Assembly (NCBI GenBank): GCA_947165895.1
Contig: CAMVCB010000010.1
Location: forward strand, 1 to 60,134
Direction of reading: 5' to 3'
DNA from: an uncultured Treponema sp.
Lineage (GTDB): Bacteria > Spirochaetota > Spirochaetia > Treponematales > Treponemataceae
Length of the DNA stretch: 60,134 nucleotides
Shown: piece by piece, positions 1-7,916 of the stretch
Numbering within the stretch: position 1 is the stretch's first letter
How the letters are laid out: the number at the start of each line of letters is the position of its first letter
The notes under the pieces: generated by a model
What the model saw: the letters and a program-made list of their open reading frames with translations, nothing else
What the model was told of the DNA's origin: nothing
The model's database searches: none
Translations under genes and position numbers: made by a program

Positions 1-55
1 AATCAGTCAATCAGTCAATCAGTCAATCAGTCAATCAGTCAATCAGTCAATCAGT
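1..55. repeat. 8-bp tandem repeat
   Basis: Six perfect copies and a degenerate seventh of the unit AATCAGTC lie at the left edge of the window, so the array may continue outside it. Such an array is prone to slippage. It lies about 120 bases upstream of a lipoprotein gene but is not positioned against a visible promoter. Confidence 0.95.
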
Positions 56-95
56 AATACTGTCTTCTCTGAAAAATCCATCATTCGCAAACAAT

Positions 96-140
96 GCCCG
101 CAAGCGCTTTTTGTCTTTCAACAAGTATAGGCGGGCTTTT
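96..140 (+). terminator. Possible hairpin terminator
   Basis: GCCCGC (96-101) is the exact complement of GCGGGC (131-136), followed by TTTT. The 29-base loop is long for an intrinsic terminator. It could end a gene to the left of the window. Confidence 0.4.
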
Positions 141-172
141 AAATTTTAAACAATTTTAGGAGATAAAAGATT

Positions 173-1246
173 ATGAAAAAGAATCCAATTATTTTTATTG
201 CCATGTTGATTGCATTAGCATTCACTTCCTGCCAGATGAACACTGACGATTCAGTGGTTATCCCACCAGCACCAACAACCGAAGCGACTTATACGATTAC
301 GGTAACTGGTGACCAGACAAACGGTTCTGTAACTTTAAGTAAGACTGAAGCAAAAGCTGGTGAAACGGTTAAGATTACCATTGAACCAAAGAGTGGCTAC
401 AAGTTTGAAACAAAAATTAACGGTTCTGACATGGGCTATAATGGTAGCGAAAAAAAATCTTATGAAGTTACAATGCCAGCAAGTAACGTAACTATTACAG
501 TTGAATTTGTAAAAATAACTGACGGTGGAAGTCCAACTACACCGACAACACCGACAACTGACGGTGGCGAAGACAACGGCACTGATGAACCCCCAGTTAC
601 TACTAATGAATACACAGTAAGCGTTGCAAGTGGTATTAAAGGTGGACACATCGAAGTTAGCTTGGACAATGCAACATGGACAACACTTTCAACATCTACA
701 AAGTATGCAAAAAATACAAAGCTTTATGTTCGCGCAGTAGCCGATAAACATTACAAGTATTCAAGTGGAATTGATGAATCTGTCATTACAATTACTGAAA
801 ACAAAACACTGAATGCAACTTTTGAAATTGTGAAAGAAACACTTGGTTCAGTAATAGTGACACCTACACTTGAAGTTAATGACGACCTTTTGAACAGTAA
901 ATACATAGTCGAAGTTCAAATTGAGGATTATAAGTTCAATGCTGGATGGAATAAAGCAAAGATTGCTTTGGGGTTTGACGAAGATTACTATTATGGGCTT
1001 ACTGAAACAAGCTTAGTTGGTGGTCCAAAATACTATTATGCTTACCCAACCGAAATTTCAACCTTTACCGATACTTATTACGATGGAACAAAAGTTGTTT
1101 TCATTAGTATTAATGGTGAAAACTTCGAAATACCTGATGTTGGTAAGCTTTATTTGGTTCTTGAAAATAATAATCAGACTGTGCTTTATGCGATGACCAA
1201 ACCAGATAGCACTATGCCGAACTACTTCCAAGTAACCGTAAAATAA
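173..1246 (+). CDS. Lipoprotein with divergent InlB-type repeats
   Basis: This 357-residue protein begins with a lipoprotein signal peptide: Lys-Lys, a hydrophobic run and the lipobox FTSC with Cys at residue 20. Residues about 38-112 form one copy of the divergent InlB B-repeat fold (a GSVTLS strand, then a KAGETVKITIEPKSGYKF-like segment and an MPASNVTITVEF ending). A Pro/Thr-rich linker follows, with a second, weaker repeat at about 146-220. The C-terminal 135 residues are rich in Tyr and Asp and I do not recognise them. AGGAG at 158-162 fixes the start. A surface-exposed adhesin-like role is inferred from the domain type only. It is transcribed alone and ends at a strong terminator. Confidence 0.75.
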   Translation: MKKNPIIFIAMLIALAFTSCQMNTDDSVVIPPAPTTEATYTITVTGDQTNGSVTLSKTEAKAGETVKITIEPKSGYKFETKINGSDMGYNGSEKKSYEVTMPASNVTITVEFVKITDGGSPTTPTTPTTDGGEDNGTDEPPVTTNEYTVSVASGIKGGHIEVSLDNATWTTLSTSTKYAKNTKLYVRAVADKHYKYSSGIDESVITITENKTLNATFEIVKETLGSVIVTPTLEVNDDLLNSKYIVEVQIEDYKFNAGWNKAKIALGFDEDYYYGLTETSLVGGPKYYYAYPTEISTFTDTYYDGTKVVFISINGENFEIPDVGKLYLVLENNNQTVLYAMTKPDSTMPNYFQVTVK

Positions 1247-1273
1247 ACATTACCGAAAAACAACCAACTAACG

Positions 1274-1306
1274 CGGCGTAGGCAAACAAAGCTTACGCCG
1301 TTTTTT
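1274..1306 (+). terminator. Intrinsic terminator
   Basis: A 10-bp stem (1274-1283 with 1291-1300, one G-U pair) and a 7-base loop are followed by six T residues. It ends the lipoprotein transcript. Confidence 0.9.
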
Positions 1307-1385
1307 ATTGGTGTGTCCTAAAAAAGAAATTCCCCCAAATGATAAGTTAATATTTAAACTTGAAATTAATTTTTTAGGAGAAAAA

Positions 1386-1913
1386 ATGAACCTTTATGAG
1401 TATCTAAGTAGTTTTAATGTAAATCCGATTTTTATACTTGGTTGTTATTTTATAGTTGGTGTCATTGTCGTTGACATTCTTTATAAACTTGTAGAAATTC
1501 TTAAAAGCTTTGTAAATACGCTGAATGAAATTGAAATCGATGGTAAGAAGATAAGGTTTTCAAACAAATTTGTAAAAACCCTAAGCCCAGAGCTACAAAA
1601 AAGATTTGCAGATTTGGCTGCAAAGGACTTTGTTAGTAAAACAATAACCGAGCCCCTAACTAAAAGGGGTGTAAAGTTTTTCTATAAAGTAAATAGGCTT
1701 CTTACCGACTTGCGTAAGAAAGAATCCCCAAGCATAGAGGATTATGAAAAAACTATAAGCAGAATACAATCATTACCAGAGTATTCATATTTTATGAAAA
1801 TAGTAGACCACTTTAGTTCATTTTCTAAAGCAGGTAAAAAATGGGAGGCTAAGGAAGACCTTAATTTTATTAAGGAATTAGCAGTTGATTTGCAGTCAAA
1901 TAAAGAATTTTAA
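1386..1913 (+). CDS. Membrane-anchored hypothetical protein
   Basis: I do not recognise this protein of 175 residues. It has one transmembrane helix near the N terminus (about residues 14-37, FILGCYFIVGVIVVDILY) and then a charged Lys/Glu-rich, probably helical cytoplasmic domain. I start it at 1386 because AGGAG lies 7 bases upstream; the frame is open back to 1308 but that extension has no ribosome site. It stands between two terminators and is therefore a single-gene transcript. Confidence 0.6.
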   Translation: MNLYEYLSSFNVNPIFILGCYFIVGVIVVDILYKLVEILKSFVNTLNEIEIDGKKIRFSNKFVKTLSPELQKRFADLAAKDFVSKTITEPLTKRGVKFFYKVNRLLTDLRKKESPSIEDYEKTISRIQSLPEYSYFMKIVDHFSSFSKAGKKWEAKEDLNFIKELAVDLQSNKEF

Positions 1914-1926
1914 TCTATTAAGCCCC

Positions 1927-1953
1927 AAAACCTTGTATCTGAAACAAGGTTTT
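1927..1953 (+). terminator. Intrinsic terminator
   Basis: AAAACCTTGT (1927-1936) pairs perfectly with ACAAGGTTTT (1944-1953) around a 7-base loop. An outer CCCC/GGGG pair could extend the structure. A T-rich stretch follows. Confidence 0.75.
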
Positions 1954-2017
1954 ATTCATTTTTCGGGGTAAATCATCGTAAGGTTATAATAATAAAGCAT
2001 AGAAATAGGGGTTGCTT

Positions 2018-2524
2018 ATGAAAATACCAGATAAAGAAAAGCTTTTTAAGGAACTGACAGATTTGATTACCCCGGAACAAGAAAAAGAATTTTTTGTTCT
2101 TTGTGAACTGAAAAAGAATCCAAGCTTTAGCACTGGTGGCTTAAAAAGAAATAACAACGGTTATGATGACTGTGCAATCTTTATGAAGCTTTCTGACGAG
2201 CCCCTTTCACAATTCAACATTCCAGAAGAAAAAACAAAATCTGCCCATGAAAGCTTTGAAACTGCAAAAAACTACTACGAAAGTACATTAGGCGTTTATC
2301 GTATGTTTCACTTAAAGGACGGTATAAAAACAATTCTTGAAAACAACCTGTGGATTCCGGATGCAGAGTTTGCAGAAGAAAACTTTATAAAACGCTTGGA
2401 CAACTGGTATTGGAACGAATGGTGTCCTTATGTTGCCAATTTTCTTTCTAAAGAAGACAATGTAGAACGTTCTGAAAATCTGAATCTTGTTACCGATGTT
2501 CTTGAAACCAAACTGAAAAATTAA
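2018..2524 (+). CDS. Hypothetical protein
   Basis: This 168-residue soluble, acidic protein is unrecognised. There is no signal peptide or membrane segment, and it is rich in Glu, Lys, Trp and Asn. TATAAT at 1985-1990 is a likely -10 box, and AGGGG just before the start supports ATG 2018 rather than the TTG six bases earlier. Its stop codon overlaps the stop codon of the convergent gene on the other strand by four bases, so the two genes have no intergenic space between them. Confidence 0.55.
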   Translation: MKIPDKEKLFKELTDLITPEQEKEFFVLCELKKNPSFSTGGLKRNNNGYDDCAIFMKLSDEPLSQFNIPEEKTKSAHESFETAKNYYESTLGVYRMFHLKDGIKTILENNLWIPDAEFAEENFIKRLDNWYWNEWCPYVANFLSKEDNVERSENLNLVTDVLETKLKN

Positions 2525-2916
2525 GCAACATTTAGTTTTGAGGAAGGTGCAAAAGGAACGCCAACGGCTTTTATTTCTTCAACAAATGCTTCAAAATAAT
2601 CCTTTACGGCTTTAGGATTGTCCTTAAAGTTCAAAAGGGTGTCCGTATAAACCGTTTCTATAAGTTTTGTATTTATGTCAGGCTTGTCATTTCTAAAAGT
2701 TTCAATAGTTGCATTATCTATTACATTGCTTACCGGCTGCAAACTATTTTCGTAAGGTTTCTTTGCAAACTTTTTGCCAAAATCGTGACCAGCTTCGCTT
2801 GCACTGATACCTTTATGTAAAGCACCTTTTAATAGGTTCGTAAATGTAGTAACTGCAACTTCCGTAAATTTTTGTAAACTTTCGTTATAAACTTCCTGAA
2901 AAAGTTCTTCGGTCAT
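2521..2916 (-). CDS. Hypothetical protein
   Basis: About 131 residues, mostly predicted helix, with no recognised domain. I chose the ATG at 2916 because an AGGT sequence sits about 10 bases upstream; an in-frame ATG at 2925 is the alternative. It converges on the preceding gene with a 4-base stop-codon overlap. It may be divergently transcribed from the next plus-strand gene (3001), with only about 85 bases between them. Confidence 0.5.
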   Translation of the reverse strand: MTEELFQEVYNESLQKFTEVAVTTFTNLLKGALHKGISASEAGHDFGKKFAKKPYENSLQPVSNVIDNATIETFRNDKPDINTKLIETVYTDTLLNFKDNPKAVKDYFEAFVEEIKAVGVPFAPSSKLNVA

Positions 2917-3000
2917 TTTATTCATACCTATTTAGTTAATACAAATTCTGGCAAAAAATCAAGCGTAAACCTAAAAGCCACCTTCCAGAACTAAATAAAC

Positions 3001-3465
3001 ATGGCAGAAGAAAAACAACCAGTAAAGACATTTGCACAGATAGAAAGCGAAGCCGCCGAACAGTTGAATACATTTGTATTTGTAATCTTTGTTCCGAATC
3101 CTAACACACACGTTTTAAGGATTTGGATAGACGGTGCTGACGAAGAAACCATTATGGACGTAGACCGGTTTTTAGACATAATCGAAAAAACTTGTGGCTA
3201 CGACGCAAGAAACAAATTAGCCTATGCTTGCTGCGAATACGGAATTCCATTCATTTACGACCGTCAGAAAAACAAGCTTAAAGAACTTAGCGAATTACCA
3301 AAGGAACAGGGAATAAAATTTACGGCAGATTACCATAAAAAGTATGAAAACGAATCGGCAGACCCTTACAGCGTCAATAACTTTTTTAATGCTTCTTTGA
3401 AAGCAACAAAAGGCTTGAACAACTTTGGTCTGCCAGATTTTTCCCCTAAAAACATCAGGTTTTAG
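3001..3465 (+). CDS. Hypothetical protein
   Basis: This 154-residue soluble protein is not recognised. It has a mixed alpha/beta composition and three Cys residues (Cys59, Cys76, Cys77), with no membrane segment. No strong ribosome site precedes ATG 3001. It ends in a 4-base convergent overlap with the stop of the next minus-strand gene, the second such arrangement in 1 kb. Confidence 0.5.
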   Translation: MAEEKQPVKTFAQIESEAAEQLNTFVFVIFVPNPNTHVLRIWIDGADEETIMDVDRFLDIIEKTCGYDARNKLAYACCEYGIPFIYDRQKNKLKELSELPKEQGIKFTADYHKKYENESADPYSVNNFFNASLKATKGLNNFGLPDFSPKNIRF

Positions 3466-4529
3466 TCGTCTGAATTAACATTTCCAGAAGTTGTAGCTGG
3501 CTTAGCTTCTATAAATGCAGTGCACAATGCCCCGAAATTAAGCTGGCTTGTGCATGTGTCGTCATAAAGCTCACCAAGTTCCTCTTTAATCCCACCAGTA
3601 AAAACTTGAAGACCACCTTCTATGTCTTCTGCACTTAATGTATGTGGTGCCCATGCTTCGCTTGCATTTGACAGATTGATTTTGAATACATAGTTTGTCC
3701 CTTCAAGGAAGAAGCATCCTACACAACTATCATCGCTATTAGACATAATAGGCATTAAAATAGTCTGGCAGAAAGTATCTAATCCTGGAAAGTTACTTAC
3801 GCCATTGGTGTAGTATGAATCTGGATTACATTTAATTCCTTGACCAACTGTGTATGTTAATGGCGTTTCTTGCCCTTTTTCCAGGTATTCCATTCTTGTA
3901 GCAGTAGATTTAAGTTCATTACTTAAGCCTTCAAATCCCATCAAAAGTTCATAACCTTCAAGTTTTTCTGTAAAGCTAAAAATACGGAAAACTTCGCCTT
4001 CATCACCTAAGTCATCCTTAAAAGAATAAATGTGATTAGTTTCGCCGACCGTAGTGTCCCAGTAAATTCTGCGAAGGTTCCGAGTTCCAGACGAGATTTG
4101 TTCAACATAATACAAGTTACCAGTTCCAAGTTCTATTAAAAATGCTTTTGTATTAGATGCGTCTTCTACTTCGGCTAATACATTTTTAAGTTTCATGCCG
4201 TATTTGTTTGTTACAATTACTACATTGCCGTTGCCGTGTTTTTCATTTATGTAATAGTCATTACTGCCGTCTTTCACGTCCAAATCAATGTGGATTTTTG
4301 CTTTATTACTACCAGCCGGTGCTTCGTGGCTTGTATTATGTTCTATTTCTACTTTGTGAACACAACTTGGAACTTTAAATTCAAACGAATCCTTTGTTGC
4401 GTGATTCGTTAAAGTTACACTATTTGTATCATCAAACACCGTTAATGCTATAGGTGCATTTTCCGAATCCTTAAAAAAGATTTCTTCGTCGGGGATTGAA
4501 TAATTCTGCAAAAAAGGCAATTTCTTCAA
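3462..4529 (-). CDS. Hypothetical protein, possibly structural
   Basis: This 355-residue protein has no recognised domain, signal peptide or transmembrane helix. The sequence is Asp/Asn/Thr/Gly-rich with alternating hydrophobic residues, suggesting mostly beta structure. It has a few scattered Cys residues, including a DSCVGCFF segment near residue 275. A phage- or element-encoded structural role is conceivable but unsupported by any motif. It has its own upstream gap of about 80 bases facing the divergent gene at 4611. Confidence 0.5.
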   Translation of the reverse strand: MKKLPFLQNYSIPDEEIFFKDSENAPIALTVFDDTNSVTLTNHATKDSFEFKVPSCVHKVEIEHNTSHEAPAGSNKAKIHIDLDVKDGSNDYYINEKHGNGNVVIVTNKYGMKLKNVLAEVEDASNTKAFLIELGTGNLYYVEQISSGTRNLRRIYWDTTVGETNHIYSFKDDLGDEGEVFRIFSFTEKLEGYELLMGFEGLSNELKSTATRMEYLEKGQETPLTYTVGQGIKCNPDSYYTNGVSNFPGLDTFCQTILMPIMSNSDDSCVGCFFLEGTNYVFKINLSNASEAWAPHTLSAEDIEGGLQVFTGGIKEELGELYDDTCTSQLNFGALCTAFIEAKPATTSGNVNSDD

Positions 4530-4610
4530 ATGTAAAATAGGGCTTTTTCTGTCAGGAAATTACGGGCGAACTAAATAGTAAAAATCAAAAAAAAAGGAGA
4601 TTTTATTATT

Positions 4611-4877
4611 ATGGTCTTTACAGGAAAAAGTAAATTAGATAATGAACAATACGGTTGGATTTATTTTGCAAATGAATTTCGACAGCAGTTTAAGAAGATG
4701 CCAAAGACATTATCTTTTAGGGTAGATGACATTCCCTATTTATGTTTTTGTTATGCTAATGGCTGGATTAAAAAAGATTTTGCAGAATACAAAGACGGTA
4801 AAATTGAAATTCAACGGTATGCGTTTAATTATAACAGAATTATTGAATTCATAGGAAAAGGACATTACGGGGCTTAG
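4611..4877 (+). CDS. Small hypothetical protein
   Basis: An 88-residue basic, aromatic-rich protein without a recognised domain. AGGAG lies about 13 bases before ATG 4611, a somewhat long spacing. The stop codon falls inside the stem-loop that terminates the transcript, so the gene is tightly packed against its terminator. Confidence 0.5.
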   Translation: MVFTGKSKLDNEQYGWIYFANEFRQQFKKMPKTLSFRVDDIPYLCFCYANGWIKKDFAEYKDGKIEIQRYAFNYNRIIEFIGKGHYGA

Positions 4878-4897
4878 TCCAGAAAGATGCCCCGTAA
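4865..4897 (+). terminator. Hairpin terminator
   Basis: TTACGGGGC (4865-4873) pairs perfectly with GCCCCGTAA (4889-4897). The poly-T tail is weak, so it may act in both directions between the convergent genes. Confidence 0.6.
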
Positions 4898-4945
4898 GTT
4901 TATGCAATTTCAATGTTGTATCTGGATTTCTTTCTTCTTTTTATC

Positions 4946-4999
4946 AGTGACAAGTGTGTTATCAGAATAAAAAGAAAGAAGGAAAAGTATAATTACTAT
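4946..4999. repeat. 53-bp direct repeat, copy A (rep 3' end)
   Basis: This stretch matches 5601-5653 over its whole length except for a few substitutions and one extra base. It overlaps the last codons of the replication gene. The single-base difference shifts the frame, so copy A supplies a different C terminus and stop codon from the peptide encoded by copy B. Confidence 0.85.
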
Positions 5000-6374
5000 C
5001 TATTACGCTTAAATTGATGTTATTCAGTCTTTCTTCTAATAACAAATAACCGTCAAAAGATAATTCCATAATCTGACAGTTTTCTTTAATAGACCTGAAA
5101 TAAGACAAGAAATCATTTCTTGCTTTCAATAAGTCTTTCCAGTCAGATTCAGACATTGCTTTATAACGGTATAAACTTCTTTTTGTAACTTCAATCTTTC
5201 CGTTCAAAGCGTCTATTGCGTTAATCAGTTTATTGCATTTTTTGACAAGAATAGATTTCTGTCTGGCGTTGCTTGTGTCAGTTCCTTTTTTTGCAAAGTT
5301 TGAATCATAGTTTTCTATACACCAAGTTCTAACAGATTTGACGGTGTTCTTTATGTTTCCGAATTCTTCTGTTGTTTTTCCAAAATGTTCGGCTGCTTCT
5401 TTTGCAATTTTCTTTGCAGCTTCAAAAGTGGTGGTGTAGTCTGGGCAAATACCATTGTTTTTATTCATAAACTGAAAGACAAATGTTCTTAAATGTTCCA
5501 TAAGATAACAATTTCGTCCGTTTTCACTGTCAAACATTTTTCTTTCAATTTGTTTCTTTGTTCTTTGTTTTGTCAGTTTTACAGGTTTATTTTCTGCATT
5601 AGTGACAGGTGTGTTATCAGAATAAAAAGAAGAAAGAAAAGTATAATTACTATTTATAAGCTTTAATTTCTGAATAAAATCATTTCTTTCTATTGGTAAT
5701 TCATTATAGATAATACTTTCAAAATCTTGATAAAATGGATTCTTACAAGCAGGGCCGTTAAAACATAAATCACCATCTAACCCAGTAATTATTGACCAGA
5801 CATTAGAAATCCTTTTTATAGTTAAATTGAAATTGCGTAAATTATAAATAAAATCTGCATTTTCAAAAGGTTTATCCAAAAACCAGCCAAATTGACCGTG
5901 TTTTGTTTTTGGATTTCGTAGCAAGTAAGACACCATTGGAAGATTTGTTTTCTTACAGAAATCTTTTATAGTTGATTCAAATTCCTTTAATGAATTGTAT
6001 TCATTATCAGAATCAACTATAACAACTTCCCGTCGGAAACAGTTCAGACCATAAGATACAGTAGGATAATCAAAGGCCATTTCCCACGCATTTCTAATAG
6101 ACATAAAAGGAATGATTTTCAAAATCTTTTTTTGCTTGTTATCGCCTACTTTATGTATTAACTGACCGTTTTTATAAACATTGCGTTTATAAAGTTCTTT
6201 TGTAGTTATTAAAATTGTATCTCGAAAATTGTTTGAAGCTGCAGAAGTAATCAGAATGTTTTTGTTTTCTTTACAAGCTGGGTTGTTTTGTTCCCCTAAA
6301 TACATTCCGATTCTTTTGTTTCCAGTTCCGTTTGTGATTTCACGATTAGAAATTAAATAAGTTTCATTTACCAT
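4962..6374 (-). CDS. rep: ColE2-type replication initiator (replicase/PriCT-like)
   Basis: This 470-residue protein matches the layout of ColE2-type Rep proteins of the archaeo-eukaryotic primase superfamily. Seen in order: an acidic pair VIVDSD (Asp121, Asp123), the substrate strand HGQFGWFLDKPF (159-170) equivalent to the GHxH-L-P segment of Replicase, a PriCT_1-like stretch ITGLDGDL followed by ACKNP (197-213), and GRNCYLMEHLR (286-296), equivalent to the GRN-LF-R block. In this family such proteins prime leading-strand synthesis at a plasmid origin. The C terminus is odd: residues 461-470 come from a frameshifted duplicate of the DNA encoding residues 241-256. It suggests the surrounding block is, or was, a replicon. 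No integrase is visible in the window. Confidence 0.65.
   Translation of the reverse strand: MVNETYLISNREITNGTGNKRIGMYLGEQNNPACKENKNILITSAASNNFRDTILITTKELYKRNVYKNGQLIHKVGDNKQKKILKIIPFMSIRNAWEMAFDYPTVSYGLNCFRREVVIVDSDNEYNSLKEFESTIKDFCKKTNLPMVSYLLRNPKTKHGQFGWFLDKPFENADFIYNLRNFNLTIKRISNVWSIITGLDGDLCFNGPACKNPFYQDFESIIYNELPIERNDFIQKLKLINSNYTFLSSFYSDNTPVTNAENKPVKLTKQRTKKQIERKMFDSENGRNCYLMEHLRTFVFQFMNKNNGICPDYTTTFEAAKKIAKEAAEHFGKTTEEFGNIKNTVKSVRTWCIENYDSNFAKKGTDTSNARQKSILVKKCNKLINAIDALNGKIEVTKRSLYRYKAMSESDWKDLLKARNDFLSYFRSIKENCQIMELSFDGYLLLEERLNNINLSVIDSNYTFPSFFLF
5601..5653. repeat. 53-bp direct repeat, copy B (inside rep)
   Basis: This is the internal copy, encoding residues about 241-258 of the Rep protein (SNYTFLSSFYSDNTPVT). 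The core GTGTGTTAT occurs in both copies and a third time at 6413-6421 just upstream of rep, so the repeat may be iteron-like. Confidence 0.85.
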
Positions 6375-6423
6375 AAATAAACTTGTCCTTAGTTTTAATT
6401 TTTATTAATAAAGTGTGTTATAG

Positions 6424-6440
6424 TGGGGAATAAATCCCCA
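6424..6440. terminator. Hairpin between rep and upstream gene
   Basis: TGGGGA (6424-6429) pairs with TCCCCA (6435-6440) around ATAAA. It lies directly downstream of the gene ending at 6449 and upstream of rep, so it probably ends the former transcript or attenuates read-through into rep. Confidence 0.6.
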
Positions 6441-6448
6441 CAGATTTT

Positions 6449-6871
6449 TTAGAAATTACCTTTACAGATTTCTTTAACAGTTTTTTGCGCTTGTTTTACT
6501 TCACCTATTAAAAAGGCTTTCGCACCTTCTTCTGTTGCAGACACGGCACAAGATAATAGACCACAGCCACCGTATTTTCCTAAACCTTCAAGTAATGGCG
6601 TTACGCAAGAAACGCTTGCCCCAGTAAGCATACCTTTTAATTTTTTCTTAAAGGTTTTATCTTTAGTTGCCACAAACTGTTTTTGACACGCTTTTTTTAA
6701 GGATTCGCTAAAATAGTTTCCTGGCTTATACAATGGAATTAATGGAATTCCGTCTTTTAAAAAAGTATTTTCTGCCATTTTGTCAGTCCATTTCTGACAA
6801 GCTTCAGTTGGTGTTTTTCCATAAACTATTTCTACACCTTCAAAAAGATTACTTACTGCGAAAAAACGCAT
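6449..6871 (-). CDS. Hypothetical protein
   Basis: A 140-residue basic protein with no recognised family. The N-terminal part (MRFFAVSNLFEGVEIVYGKT) reads like a small beta-hairpin domain. The middle has Gly/Cys-rich stretches (GKYGGCGLLSCAVSA, about residues 98-112) that are only weakly hydrophobic. AGGA lies about 9 bases before ATG 6871. It precedes rep on the same strand, separated by a hairpin. Confidence 0.5.
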   Translation of the reverse strand: MRFFAVSNLFEGVEIVYGKTPTEACQKWTDKMAENTFLKDGIPLIPLYKPGNYFSESLKKACQKQFVATKDKTFKKKLKGMLTGASVSCVTPLLEGLGKYGGCGLLSCAVSATEEGAKAFLIGEVKQAQKTVKEICKGNF

Positions 6872-6915
6872 AATGTTGTCCTACCGTGCATTTTTTACAC
6901 GGATTTTATAAGATT

Positions 6916-6942
6916 AAGATTTCATACGAAATCTTTTTTTTG
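6916..6942 (+). terminator. Orphan plus-strand terminator
   Basis: AAGATTTC (6916-6923) pairs perfectly with GAAATCTT (6928-6935) and is followed by a run of T on the plus strand. No plus-strand gene precedes it. It may end a short RNA antisense to the gene at 6449-6871. Confidence 0.65.
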
Positions 6943-6954
6943 TTTTACACTTAG

Positions 6955-6985
6955 TAATAAGACAACCGTTTTTTAGGTTGTCCAA
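6955..6985 (+). repeat. 31-bp repeat copy 1 / palindromic hairpin
   Basis: It begins TAATAAGACAACCGTTTT, as do the copies at 7805 and 9242. In this copy the second half is altered so that GACAACC (6961-6967) pairs with GGTTGTC (6976-6982). T-rich sequence follows, so it could also be a terminator. Confidence 0.75.
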
Positions 6986-6990
6986 TTTTT

Positions 6991-7773
6991 TTAGGAAACT
7001 GTTTTAGCGTTTTTACCATTTACAAAAGTTGCTTCAATAAAAACTGTCTGACCTTTTTTATTTACAAAGTAATCGCTTCCTAAATAACGAAAATAACCAC
7101 GCCTAAAATGTGGCTTTCGTGTAGTTGAATCAATAATTCTTACTTTGTTAGAAAGTCTTATAGTTTGCTTTTTATTCTTGAAACTGTTTTTAATGATAAA
7201 GTGTTTTGGCAAACCGTCACGGACACAGTCTGGGAAGGCGTCAATGTATTGAAGGAATACAAGTCCTAATTTTATGAAATCACGTTTTAATACTTTTTCC
7301 TTATCTTCTTTGATTGGTGAACTGAAATTTATGATACCTATAGATAACTTTCCCCCTAAATCATTTTCAACAGAACTTGCTACAAATGTCTTTCCCTCTT
7401 TTCGATAAACAAAGGCTTCTTTATCAGTAGTAGTGTGAATACAGAATTCAAAATTATCTGGTATTTTTTCCAAAAAACTCAAATCATAAGGAAGTTCACA
7501 AGAAAGCAAGAAATCTTTTATTGAAGAATCTTCTAAAAAATAATGGATACAGTTTCCTTTTAATTCTTCTGTAAAAAGTTCAAATCTAATTATTTCTGAA
7601 GTATTAAAACCATTTCCGTGAACATAAATTAAAAATGCTTTTATTTTTTCTTCAAAATTTTCTTTTCCATTAGGGTATTCAATTTTTATAAATCCAGATT
7701 TGATAGCTTTTTCAAAAAAATTGAATTCTTTGTATTCAACGGTAAATGACTGGCTAAAAGTGTTTTTCTTCAT
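6991..7773 (-). CDS. Hypothetical protein
   Basis: This 260-residue soluble protein has no recognised domain. The C-terminal 60 residues are strongly basic and include KVRIIDSTTRKPHFRRGYFRYLGSDYF, which could bind nucleic acid (inference from charge only). AAGGAG lies about 10 bases upstream of ATG 7773 and fixes the start. Copies of the 31-bp repeat sit just beyond both ends of the gene (6955 and 7805, same orientation). Confidence 0.55.
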   Translation of the reverse strand: MKKNTFSQSFTVEYKEFNFFEKAIKSGFIKIEYPNGKENFEEKIKAFLIYVHGNGFNTSEIIRFELFTEELKGNCIHYFLEDSSIKDFLLSCELPYDLSFLEKIPDNFEFCIHTTTDKEAFVYRKEGKTFVASSVENDLGGKLSIGIINFSSPIKEDKEKVLKRDFIKLGLVFLQYIDAFPDCVRDGLPKHFIIKNSFKNKKQTIRLSNKVRIIDSTTRKPHFRRGYFRYLGSDYFVNKKGQTVFIEATFVNGKNAKTVS

Positions 7774-7804
7774 ACTTATGACTCCTTAATGTTTTTCTAA
7801 TAGC

Positions 7805-7835
7805 TAATAAGACAACCGTTTTTCAAAATGTCCAA
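7805..7835 (+). repeat. 31-bp inverted repeat, left copy
   Basis: Matches the reverse complement of 9212-9242 at 30 of 31 positions. The two enclose a zinc-finger gene together with its terminator. The shared sequence contains GACAACCG and CAAAATGTCC and is itself partly palindromic (GACA...TGTC). Confidence 0.9.
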
Positions 7836-7849
7836 AAATTGAAATAAAA

Positions 7850-7877
7850 AAGGCGTGAAACTTTCGCTTCACGCCTT
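7850..7877 (-). terminator. Intrinsic terminator
   Basis: AAGGCGTGAA (7850-7859) pairs perfectly with TTCACGCCTT (7868-7877). Reading the minus strand, a run of T follows immediately. It terminates the gene at 7917-9206. Confidence 0.9.
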
Positions 7878-7916
7878 AATGTTTATAACCTTATTAAATT
7901 TTATTCTGATAAATTA

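Noticed and set aside
335..669. Minus-strand ORFs opposite the first lipoprotein
   Set aside because: They lie inside the repeat-rich lipoprotein gene, lack ribosome sites and have skewed composition typical of antisense shadows.
1308..1385. N-terminal extension of the 1386-1913 protein
   Set aside because: The extension begins within the terminator tail of the previous gene and has no ribosome site, while AGGAG sits just before ATG 1386.
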